From Argentina anserina (Eukaryota > Streptophyta > Magnoliopsida > Rosales > Rosaceae), in assembly GCF_933775445.1 (NCBI RefSeq), contig NC_065875.1, positions 7,949,001 to 8,013,000 of the forward strand: DNA of 64,000 bases, written 5' to 3'. Under the pieces are notes generated by a model. That model was not told the origin of the DNA and searched no databases. It saw only the letters and a program-made list of their open reading frames with translations. Both the position numbers and the translations under genes were made by a program. Below are positions 25,201 through 35,693 of the stretch, one piece after another. Numbering within the stretch: position 1 is the first letter of the stretch; every line of letters begins with the position of its first letter.

Positions 25201-27849
25201 AGTCCGTTGTTTACAGGGCCAGAATTGGTACCCTCCAGTGCCTAACATGGACAAGGTCTGACATTGTTTGCTTGGCGAATAAGGTATGACAACTTATGCA
25301 TAACCCTAGAGAAAAATACAGAAGTTCTCTAAGTTTTAGCTTTAAAGTATTCTACTATTGGCTACAGCTGTTGGCTCTCTCAATATCTGGCTGGCCAGCT
25401 AGAAGTAGGACACTGACATTAATAATCATGAAGAAAAATTACTTTTAATTCATTTTTATATTAGTTTCAAGGAAAACAATAAACTATAGAAAATCTTCCA
25501 ATATGAAGAATACATCACTGATTGTTACTTAGAACTGAAGTCAATTGGAACTCAACCATCTTTGAGGTCAATCAATGTTTATGCTATGCTATAATAAAAC
25601 ACACAAAAATGCTGGAAACAACATAATTAATATTGTTTCCATTAGAACACATAAAAATGCGTTTTAATTCAAAGATCTCTGCCATCTTCCTAAACCAGGT
25701 TGACGAGTTATTTAAGGCAGACCAAGAGATCAACAATATATAATTTCAGGAAATCCACAATAACTGAGTAAAAGCCATAGGGGTTTAAGACCCTTCATTT
25801 ATGGAAGTAATAACTTACAATTGCTAATTCAGACTTGGAAAATATATATATAGAGGTTATATTCTTAGAGATATAAAAAAAACGCCAGAAAAAAAACAGC
25901 TAGAAGTTTGGCCGTTTGGGTTGCACAAGACGGTAATACTAGTCGAATGCAGATTTTTGTTGAGCTCGCACTCAAGCCACTGTAAAGTATGCACCTATTT
26001 AATAAAATCATACCTTTGCAACAGTGAGCCCAATGGGGCATGGCCTGTGTGGTGATCGTGTGGCAAAGACTCCCATGCGTTCACCTTTTAGTCTTGGCAC
26101 TCTCACCTACCATCCAGTCAACCTAATTTTAATGTTAAAAAGAATAACACAATAACTGAAGACTGAGTAGTATAGCAGTGAGTAGAGGCAAGCACCTTGG
26201 CCTTAAATTTTGTTTTAGATGGATCCTTCCAAAGATTCTCTAGATTGGTATTTAGATGGAAAACATAGATAACCCAACAGTGTGTGTAATCCCCAAGACC
26301 CTCAAGCGAAGCTGGAGGAACACGGGCTGAATTAAAGATCAAGCATGCCCTGGAAAGAGGTACAATTAATGGTTGCCTTGGTGTCCCGTTCCTGCTCATC
26401 AATAAGTAAAGGATCAACAATTGATCAATAACTAAACTACCATGCATGTGTAAAGTCAGAAACTACATAATTGAAAAAGATACTTTATGAATAAGTAACA
26501 AAGGGAACAACAGCTGATAACTTAAGGTCTTTTTGGTAACAATTTGAAAAATTTAAATGAGAAAACGATAATGTAATTTCCAAATATAAAGATGTGTGCA
26601 GTAGTTTAGTGAAAAAAATATTTCTCATGTTACCAAATTGGGAGAACAAGGATGTGAAAACTTCAAAATTATTGCTTTCAATTTCTTTGAGTTAAAGTTG
26701 AAAACAATTTTTGTTTTTATTTTTCAGGTTTGAGACATAGGGGTCACCAGATGCATTTTCACCAAATGAATACCATCTTATTTATTCCAAATAATGAGTT
26801 CATGCTGAGAAAAGAATGGGGGAAAGATCAGAAACTACATTTCAGGACAGAGAAATTTGGACATTTTGAAGGCCTGTTGCCATTCCCAAACAAGACACAA
26901 AGTTTTATAGGTATCTGAATCATGCAATAGTATAAAGAGCATGTATAAATATGTAGCTTACTACTCAACATCCCAAACTCTAGTATGAAACTTTTTACGT
27001 TCATTTTAACTGAGATATCTACTTTATCTATATGAAATCTTCCATACGTCTGCTTTCTAGTCTCTGTTGGGGATAAATAGTAGATGCATATCAAAATCTG
27101 TGAACTGGATAATGAATTATGACCTTAAGCCTATTCTAGTAATCCAAATCTTCAAATTCTTGAAGTTAATATTCGAGCAACTCCAGTACATGTCTGCAGT
27201 TTTATATACTACAAATTCTCAAGCATGACTACATTTTTTTCTACCGATTATTGTACGACAATGCAGAGAAGGAATGCAATTAAAAAAGATATCCAAACTT
27301 TGAAATACTAAACAACGCTCATCATAATTACCTGGTAGAGAAGCAGGACTGAATGACACCAATAGGTGCCATGGGGTAAGAGGTCAGCTCCAAATCATCA
27401 GTCTTTGGTTCCGTCAGCGATTTCCTCAAAGCCTTCATTAACAAATGATTCAAGAAGCAGCAACAACAGAGAAGAAACTATTGCCCAATCATTTACAGGA
27501 CACCATTAGATGTCTTTAACTGCCAACAGCCAACAAAAAAAAAACTACCTGCTGGGCGCGAATTCGACCTTGTCTTTCGGAGGCACAATGCTTCAAGGAG
27601 GCCTTGAGGGATTTCTCGAGCTCCTTAACCTTGGCGTCGAGATCCTTGGATTTTCTTCTAAAGAAATACACTATGAAAAGACCAAAACAAAAGAAACTCG
27701 TAAGAAGGAACCAACCAAACACACACAAAAGGGAGAGAGCGAGAGAAGTAAGTAAGAAACATACGAGAAAGTGCAGTGGAGGCGGAGAGGGCGGCGAGCG
27801 CGACGGCTGTGGTGGCTCTTAACCATTTGGATTCTGTAGCGGAACCCAT
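22288..27849 (-). CDS. TRMO: TrmO-type tRNA (adenine37-N6)-methyltransferase, 9 exons
   Basis: TrmO proteins use S-adenosylmethionine to methylate N6 of t6A at position 37 of certain threonine tRNAs. Exons: 27849-27765, 27670-27549, 27432-27332, 26391-26196, 26106-26014, 24027-23968, 23877-23803, 23332-23252, 22647-22288. Total 1173 nt, 390 residues; all introns GT-AG and in frame. Residues 12-34 (TTAVALAALSASTALSLYFF with RR after it) look like a membrane segment. A charged coiled-coil-like stretch follows (KDLDAKVKELEKSLKASLKH). The TrmO core starts at residue 88 (YPMAPIGVIQSCF). It continues with NGTPRQPLIVPLSRA, LEGLGDYTHCWVIYVFH, ATRSPHRPCPIGL (183-195) and the signature DGTPVLDVKPY (217-227). 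Exon 9 adds a C-terminal region of about 119 residues (DIIYHLILEGLDVWYRL). The membrane-like N-terminus is absent from bacterial TrmO, so localisation needs testing. The family call is firm. Confidence 0.94.
24488..24576. repeat. 44-bp tandem duplication in TrmO intron 5
   Basis: The segment CAAAGTCTTACTTTAACATT recurs 44 bases later (24491 and 24535) with its whole context. It makes two adjacent near-identical units. Confidence 0.9.
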
Positions 27850-28514
27850 CACTTCCCGACTCTTGTTGTTCCGTGTGAGTCTCTATGGAAACTCTTGATT
27901 TGTGTCTTCGGGGTTTTGTACTTTTGTTGTTGGGGTTTTGAAAACACATTGACCACACCCGAGATGGACCGGGTCGGACCGGATCCGTTTAAAAGATGGA
28001 CGGTGTCAATCCGGTCCAATTTAAACAGATCTTAAAAGAGAAAAAGTGCCGATGGGCATTACCTTCATTCTCAAACCTGTACATGATCTTCAAAACACGA
28101 CTCGAAATAGATACATGGCGTCAATAACGTCGTTAATCACTTGCAATTACCAAAGGATAATTTCATATGTTAGATTAGAAAGACCAAAGTGAGATTGTGA
28201 TGCCCAAAGATCTCGGTAAACTTTTGGATTAGAAAGACCTGACTACCTGAGCAAGGCAAGTTCGTATCTGTAACCTTTTTTACTACAATAGGCACAAGCT
28301 ATTGTTGATCTATATGCACACTAACGTACAGAAAACTGAAGAATCACTCGTACATGGTCAACCAACTTATCATGCCCTCGCATATGAAAATCATCCTACT
28401 ACGTGCTTTCTCTACATATGTATAATGCAACATTGCAACCTTCATGCTGGGATAGCTTCACAACTCTTATGGGCCATACTTATCAATGTTATAAAACTCT
28501 ATGCTCTTGTATAG

Positions 28515-28725
28515 GGCTCGTCAACAGGCCGGACGGCCCGGCCATGAGTGACGGGCCCGGGCCGGCCCGGACCGGATCTTAATAAATTTAAATAAGTGGC
28601 GGGCCGGGTATTTTTAAAAATACGAAGATCCAAACCCGCCCACCTAAGGCGGGCCTTGCGGGCTTTTGCGGGCCGGGCCGGGCTGGGCCTTACGGGCTTG
28701 TATTAGAAAAACAATATAATACTCT
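28515..28725. repeat. GC-rich repeat (possible MITE fragment)
   Basis: TAGGGCTCGTCAACAGGCCG opens a stretch dense in GGGCCGGGCCGGG/CCGGCCCGG that stands out sharply from AT-rich surroundings. Such GGCC-rich elements occur as high-copy MITE-like repeats in plants. I could not define both ends or a target duplication. Confidence 0.5.
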
Positions 28726-28798
28726 AATTTAAGGGTTTGAAACAATAGAAGAATTGTTAGAAAACATTCTAAAACAAAAGTCACAAATAAATTCTAGT

Positions 28799-29205
28799 TT
28801 CGAAATATTGGCGATCGACACCAATAGATGTGATCAATATATATATTTAGGGACCGTGTAAAAATTTCATCCAATTCGGACCTCGTTTAACTGTCGGAAT
28901 TTTCGGTCAACAAAAAAAAGTGGCGTTTTCACATAATAAAATCCCATTGACCGGGGCTTTGCTAATTGGTTTTCTCGTTGCGACAACGCGGTGAAAAAAA
29001 TTAGGTGATTTCAAATATGTAAACAAATTTCCACATTCGCATCTTGATAATTGGTCCCCCTTATGGCATATTAGTGTTGTTTTTGGTTTACCGGAAATTC
29101 CGACGGTTAAACGAGGTCCGAATTGGATGAACTTTTAAAATGATCATTAAATATATATATTGATCACATCGGATGATGTTGATCGATTCCGAGAAGTTTC
29201 CTTCA
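28799..29205. repeat. Fold-back element with about 115-bp inverted arms
   Basis: The left arm (about 28799-28920) and the right arm (about 29080-29205) are inverted copies. GATGTGATCAATATATATAT and ATTCGGACCTCGTTTAAC occur in the left arm and, as reverse complement, in the right arm. A spacer of about 160 bp separates them. There is no reading frame inside. This fits a non-autonomous DNA element with long terminal inverted repeats. Confidence 0.8.
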
Positions 29206-29276
29206 TATAATCGCTTCATAATGTGATAGTTTTATTATAAACCTAATATAAATGTTATAATACATTAGTGGACACT

Positions 29277-29385
29277 TTGGCGATCGACAACTCCAATTCA
29301 AAATATGGTCGATCGACACCAGTAGATGTGATCAGTATATATATTTAGGGAACCCGTAAAAATTTCGTCCGTTTTGGACATTGTT
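29277..29385. repeat. Extra partial arm of the fold-back element
   Basis: TCGATCGACACCAGTAGATG and the following GTGATCAGTATATATATTTA repeat the outer part of the left arm at 28811 in the same orientation. It looks like a solo or nested arm. Confidence 0.7.
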
Positions 29386-30850
29386 CTTGGGTTTTGGGTG
29401 TTCTAATCAATTTTATGATGCTTATGATTCTTGGTTCGTGAAGTTTAAACTGTTTATTGATTTTGAGATTGAACATACTCTATTTGGATACTCTTTTTGA
29501 AGCATTGAAGCTTCATTTGCTACCCAAAAACTTGTTTTAAATTGAATTCTAGACAATCTGGAAGTTTTGGAAATTTTCCAAAAAAAAACTTATTTATGTG
29601 CCTATTTTGAATCGAGATATCTTTATATTTGAAAACTTCATTGTGGGGACAAAACTGAAAATCTTTTTAAACTAAATATAATATTATTTGGCTTTAGCAC
29701 CGGACCTATAAACTAAATTTTTTTTTCTTGGGAATGGGTTTTTGACTTTTTAGCATATGGTTGGAACATGGAAGTTAGCTAGATTTTTAAGGCTTTTACG
29801 GTGTGTTTGGATATGCCAAAATCCCCTAGAATTTAAAAAAATAAAAAAGGATTTCACGTTCCATCACTCAAAGTCTCATGTTTGGATAAGTATTCTGGTA
29901 AAATTTACTTTTTTGGGGGAAAAAAATTAGGGAATTGGAAATGTAAATTCCCAACTTGAATTCCTTAAAAAATAGGCGTTTTTTTTCTCAACTCCATCTG
30001 AGCGAGAGTTTAAGTTTTCTCTCACGCTAGGTAAAATTTCATCCCTTATCTGGTTATAAGTTGCAAGAAAACCTTCCAACATTGAGCCCTAATATTATTG
30101 GTAGCTTTGTTTGGTTCTTTGATAGCAGAGGTAATCATACCCTCTTTCTTTGCGATTTGTTTTTCAAATTTAAAACATCTGATATTGAAATCATTGTTTT
30201 TTATGCTATTATGACTGAGATTTTGATGCTATTAAGAATGGCTGCTGTAATTGATATTGAAGAGTAGTCATTCCTATTATGACTGAGTGACAGACTCGCT
30301 CCTGGAATCCCCCTTGAATTCCGAGGTGGAACTATATAGCTATAATTAGAAACCATATATGTCGAAAATTGGGCATAACCTCCCCTAAAAAAATGAACTA
30401 CCCAAAACCTGTAAATCAAATAAAACACTCCTAATAATACACACATTAAACTCCCAAATAGAACCTCTCGTCTCTCATAAAAACATCCATCACCAACCCA
30501 AATATATGAAGGTCATTAGCCCAAATATAACAAACTAGGAATCTCGTATCCATATGGTTACATGAGAGTATGAGTTACTAGATCAAATGATGTACAAAAT
30601 GCAAAGGTATGAAAGGAACAAATCCTGCAAGTTCAAAAGGATAACAGTGGATAAGGAAAATGCCTCAACGTGGTGCGATTCGACCTCATCGAAATCTATT
30701 ACCTGGGTAAAACGGAAAACCAAAAAGTCCCGAGAAAACATAGGAAAACGTGAAACAAGCTCAATGAGAGGACAAAAATATAATTATAAAACTATACTTC
30801 AAAAAATATGATCTTCTTTAATAGAATAATTTCTCTTTCACAAATCTTTA
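29386..30850. other. Intergenic DNA, no gene seen
   Basis: AT-rich DNA with homopolymer runs. The open frames at 30061-30267 and 30587-30811 show no recognisable motif, and I treat them as chance frames. Confidence 0.4.
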
Positions 30851-32642
30851 TGTTATGACCCGAACCTTGTACCATTCCTTAAGGTTTTACTTTTACCTTT
30901 TACTCGTATCGACAGTCGTGCTAAGTGTAGCGACTCTAAAAATTGACTTTTCGATACATAGTTATTTCAAAAAAAAATTTCCTTCTTGGAAGTTGTTGAG
31001 CTCGTCGATATGAGTTCGTAGACATGCATGACGCCTAAATTGGAATTCATATGAAAAAGTTACGAATACAAAATGGCATTTGGACATTTTTAGAAAATAG
31101 TATAAATAGGTGGTTTAAAGGAGAAAAATGGGAAATTTCAAAATTTCAAATTTGTGCGCGCCACTATTCATCCCCGACCCAGAAATCTTTTCCGTCATCC
31201 GGCGATGCCCCAACTTGAGCCACCTACCTATCTGACTGGCTCGACATCCTCCATCATTTGAACTAAGCCACGAGTCACGCTGGCTACCATGCAAGGCGTA
31301 GTAACGCCCGCAAATTCTTGCATAAAATCAATGTCACCGTGCGAGCTTTTCTGGCTATTCCGAAGCTCGGGACTGCCTCAATTTGACGTTCCTGCTTCCT
31401 CTGTGATTGATTCTACCGGTCTTGGACTACGTTTCTGGAAGCATCACGATTTTGGATTCGGGGTACTGTTCTGATTAGGAATAGCGTTTTTCTTGTGATC
31501 TACAACTTTGATGCTGGAGTCTAGTGGTTTTGGAGAGTTGGAGATGGTGGCGTGTGTGGCCAACACGCAGCCGTTCGGGCGGCACGTCCTGTAGTATTTG
31601 GAGCTTTATTATTTGGTGGTGCGACTCTAACAATATATAATTTGTCGATTTTAGTTATCGTATGAGTTAGTTGGAAGATTTCTATGTCGAATATGTTAAT
31701 ATCGTTACATGTAGTGTTGGATTATTATTTACGTATTGTCACTTGATCCAGGATGACGTACAAACACTTCTTTTGACGAGGGGGGATGTACTAGTAGTGT
31801 TTTAGATGTTACTGAGTCGCTAGAAGAGAGGACATGTACTAATGGACCTTAGATATAGGTCCAGGGAGAGAGAGGATACACTGGAAACGCGTATAAGTGT
31901 TAAGGTAGTCTTGCACTTGTTTTTGTTAGTGATGTGACGGGCATGTGTATGAAGTTTGGTTGTACTATATTATTATTTTGATCGCTACTGTTTTGAGAAA
32001 CGTGAGTTGGTAATTGGCAATTTCTGTCAGTTTGCATTTTTGATATTTTTCTTGGATTGGCGGAGCTAGTCGACTTTCTAATTATTTCGATATCATTTTG
32101 ACTAGCGGGGACTAATTTGTTTACACGAAATCAGTTATTGTTACTAAACGTATTTTAATAACACTTGCATGCATCAGTTTCTTTATAATCAAGGAAATTG
32201 GGGAAGTATTTTATATATTGTTATTTTACTCAATATTTATTTTTTATCCACTCACCCTGACATTTTTAAATATTTTCCCCCGAGCTATTCAGTTTCAAAT
32301 GCCTAGTTGCATGGTACTTGATCCTGTAGTGACAACTGAGACTTGAGCCGTTGCTTCGTCTCTAGAATGTAGGTTACCTGTTTACCTAGGAGTCTTGTAT
32401 TTATATTTCTGTTTAGTTGCTCTGAATACCTTGAGTTTATTTTTATGTTGTTTAAAGAATTTGGATTTAGTTGTATAACTATGGTTAGGATATTGTTGTT
32501 AGAGTTAATTTGTTGTTTTTCGCAGGTAGGGTTGACTATTTTGAAAAGAGACTATGCCGAAATTTTGATATGCCTCATTTGATAGTGGTCCCCGCACGAC
32601 TTACTCTAGATGTTATGGTGATATTTGGGGTGGGTCGCGTCA
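30851..32642 (+). mobile_element. Long LTR (copy A) of the TGTTAYGACCC family
   Basis: It begins TGTTATGACCCG and ends GGGTCGCGTCA, a short inverted terminus. It shares with copy B the proximal blocks (GTAGCGACTCTAAAA; GAGCTCGTCGATA), a TATA box (TATAAATA, 31101-31108) about 250 bp in, an ACTAGCGGGG-type motif near 32100 and the end block ACTATGCCGAAATTTTG followed by GTCCCCGCACGA. It holds no gag or pol, so it is either a solo LTR or a non-coding element. The 5-bp flanks do not match, so there is no visible target duplication. Confidence 0.7.
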
Positions 32643-34537
32643 TCTATGCATACAATAATTATATTAAAGGAAGAAATTGTCGTACTATAAAACATAGCCA
32701 TGTTTCAAGGACTTAAACATAAAGTAAAGCTCATAACAAAAATAAATCAATACTATAATATAAACTCAAAAGTAAAGGAAAGAACTAAAAGAAACAACAA
32801 CACTTTCTTACAACTTGAACTACGAAATAACTTAAAATACTACCAAACTTATACCAAAAACTAAACTGGTCATGCACTTAAAATGACCAAGTCAAATTAG
32901 GTAGAGCGTGGTGGACAATTGGTTATCCACTCATGTTGAGCGAAGTCAACATGGGTAAAGCGGGGGAGGGGAAAAACTGGTCGTACATCTGTGCGCATCA
33001 TATAGAGTGGGAGAACTGGTCATGCACTTGTGCATCCCCTGATAACAAGTAGAGCAAGGTGGTATACATGCACATAACCGAAATGTTTGACTCATTAATC
33101 TAGAATTACTGAAATTGGGTACTCGTAAGGTATATTAAAATAAAATCTTATTTTACTTTCTCAAATTATTCGTTCCTTGCATACACATTAAAGAACTTAA
33201 AATTTTTTATAATTCACTAACCAAGAATAATGGTTTAAGACTTTGCTTCCTCTTTTCACTAAAACAAGTAATGTACGTATTTGAATTCACGCAACTCACT
33301 TGAGGACATACTATAACCCATAGAAACACAAAACCAATATATATATATATATATATATCTATATAAAATTTAGTTTATGAGAAAAGACACAATATAATTT
33401 CAAGGATGTAATAGAATAAATTAGGAAACTCAAAGTCAAAAAATAATTGCATGCATTTATCTTTCTTAAAAACAAAGTCCAACTCACTATGAGAGGTGGC
33501 TAGGTGTGTCTTGTCTCAGGATCGTCCTCAGAAGCTCGCATTATCGGATCACCTAACCAAATAATAATAATATAAATAAGATTTAAACTCAAATTTAAAT
33601 AGATTAAGTAAAAAGAAAACATACTAATCGTCACTCACTCCTTGATGTAATCCGATATACGATCACTTAGGCTTCCTTATTAACAACCAAACCTATCATA
33701 ATATAATTCCACTTCCCATCTTCAACTTCAACACTTTCAATTCAATTTTCACCAATTAAATCTCATCAACAAACTCTAATTTCACACCCAAAAATTAACA
33801 ATTCACTTTGGCTAACTCCCACACAATTAAGTAGGTATAATAAGGCCTAAAATTGACTTAGAGACTATGAAACACCACCGAATGCAGCGGAGCCGCGGTG
33901 GTTTATGGTAGCCAAAATCCAATCTCGAAAAACTTCAAATCTAGAAGCAATCATATACTTAGAAGATTACCCAAGAGGTATAGAACAAGTTTGTAACTTG
34001 GGCTTTCTCCAAACTCTTGACTATTTGGCCGGAAATCACAAATTTCGCTGGAAAAGCTCAAATTCTTCTCTAATCCAAGTTGTTAGGCACACGGAGAAAT
34101 AAACTACACGGCTAGTATGGGTAGAAAAAGCATGAAGAGATGAAGAGAATGATACCAATTTTATTGCCATAGGTTGCCGGAAATGGCGGCGGTGGCGTAG
34201 TCTTTGTGGTGACACCAATGGAGGCCGTGCACTCTCTCTCTCTGTTTTTTTTTTCCCGTAGCACCAATGCTACAAATCGTTTTTTTTTTTAAAGAAACCA
34301 CTTTGTTTATAAGAAAGAGGATCAAGGCCAAAATAGCCATTAGATATCCCTCCACTACTATCTACAGATAGTCAAGAGATTGTGAGCATACTCACATGAT
34401 ACATAGCATATGTCTACTCATTCTAAATTAAGCACGACTTATTCATCCTACAACTACAAGCAAGTATAATTATATAACATTATTCAAAATAAAATAACAC
34501 TTTAAATTTTGTCCTTGCCCTTAACATTAAAGCTAAC
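32643..34537 (-). repeat. Unassigned repeat-rich block, probably another LTR-like element
   Basis: It contains three to four imperfect repeats of ACTGGTCATGCACTT with AGAGCGTGG-type spacers (32865-33075), an (AT)n run near 33338 and, at 34040-34230, a GC-rich minus-strand segment resembling the leader region of copies A and B in position and composition. No protein domain was found. Assignment to an LTR family on the minus strand is an inference. Confidence 0.35.
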
Positions 34538-35036
34538 ATGACCTGCCGCAAATATTAGCTTAATACCTGGAATAAGTCGTGTGGGGACCACTAACAAAGG
34601 AGGTACACCAAAAATTTCGGCATAGTCTCTCTTGAAAGTAGACAACTCAACCTGCAACAATACAGCCAAAACCTCCAACAAAACTCAACCTCAATAACAA
34701 TCATCACATCCATAATTATACAACTTAAGTCCACATTCTTATACAACATACTCAAATTAACATCCCATATCTAATACAGTTCTAAGTCCCATGGTAATTA
34801 GAGCAACTAACGAAAAATAAATAGAGTGACTTGTAGGTTAAATAGGTAACCTATAGTCTGGATATTCGGCGATGGACTCACTGCTGCTAGGGGGTCGGTA
34901 AGCCTGCGAACTTGGCATTTAAAAACGAATGGCCCAGGGGAAAAGTATTTAAAACGTTAGAGTGAGTGGACGAAAATAAAGTACTGAATGAACACAAAAC
35001 AACTTAATACTTCCCCCATAATTATATCAAGGAATA
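34538..35036 (-). mobile_element. LTR copy C, distal part
   Basis: The reverse complement matches the end of copies A and B: GTCCCCACACGACTTATTCC, ACTATGCCGAAATTTTTGG and, further in, GTCCACTCACTCTAACGTTT and ATACTTTTCCCC. The flank CTAAC (34533-34537) nearly matches CTAAT (44689-44693) beyond the other end, a possible target duplication with one change. Confidence 0.72.
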
Positions 35037-35215
35037 ATGATACAAAGGGTATGTTACATTTCCCTATTCTAACTTTAGTATCTCAAGTTTTATAAATATC
35101 AACAGGATATCTCAAGTTTGAAACCTTATATCACTTTGGTATATGGAACCATTAACTCCGTTAACACTGTTAAGTTTTACTGACGGAGTGTAGTGGACCT
35201 ATAATTATGTTTTTT
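35037..35215. mobile_element. Left terminal inverted repeat of a DNA element split by the pararetrovirus
   Basis: Starting near TGATACAAAGGGTATG, this segment recurs as an imperfect reverse complement at 43445-43615 (shared blocks ATTCTAACTTT and GTATCTCA, and a GTTAACTCCGTTAAC-like stretch). It interrupts LTR copy C. Exact ends and target duplication are not resolved. Confidence 0.6.
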
Positions 35216-35551
35216 TATTTTGATATTATGCAACTAAGATCTAACCTCTATACTTAAAGGTAAACAATCATTTTTATCTGAAATTATTGAATCAGTTTAT
35301 ACTCAACTGGACTATTTAGCATTTTGGAAAATAACATATAAAGAATTGCAAGAAGAAAAGAAAACAAATTAAGAAAGCCAGAGAATTTTAGAAATTAGCT
35401 TACTAGAACTACTCCAGGATACTGAGATACCATTTATCAAGTACGGAGAAGAATATATTATGTCAGAAGAGATATTGAAACTCTCCAATAAACTCTAATA
35501 GAAGACCAAAAACTTCTTGATATTGTGAGCATCGGTTAGATCTGCCATAGC

Positions 35552-35563
35552 TGGTATCAGAGC
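35552..35563 (+). other. tRNA-Met primer binding site of the pararetrovirus
   Basis: TGGTATCAGAGC is the conserved minus-strand primer site that by convention marks nucleotide 1 of caulimovirus genomes. About 300 bases of virus-like DNA precede it in the insert. Confidence 0.9.
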
Positions 35564-35693
35564 TTGTTTCGCTTAGAAACAAGTGAATATCAGGCTTATG
35601 CCATAAAGTTGGCTCCTTTTATCTAATAAAAAAGAAGCTAGACCTAAAAATTATCAGTTGTTTTGTACTAAAAAAACTACTGATAAGTGAAAA

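Noticed and set aside
24606..25254. Possible inserted pseudogene in TrmO intron 5 (minus-strand frames at 25007-25254)
   Set aside because: Composition is less AT-rich than the rest of the intron, but no protein family could be recognised and no repeat borders were found.
35552..35563. TGGTATCAGAGC as part of a tRNA gene (also 5664-5675)
   Set aside because: Only the 3' acceptor complement is present without cloverleaf arms or A/B boxes; both are primer binding sites.
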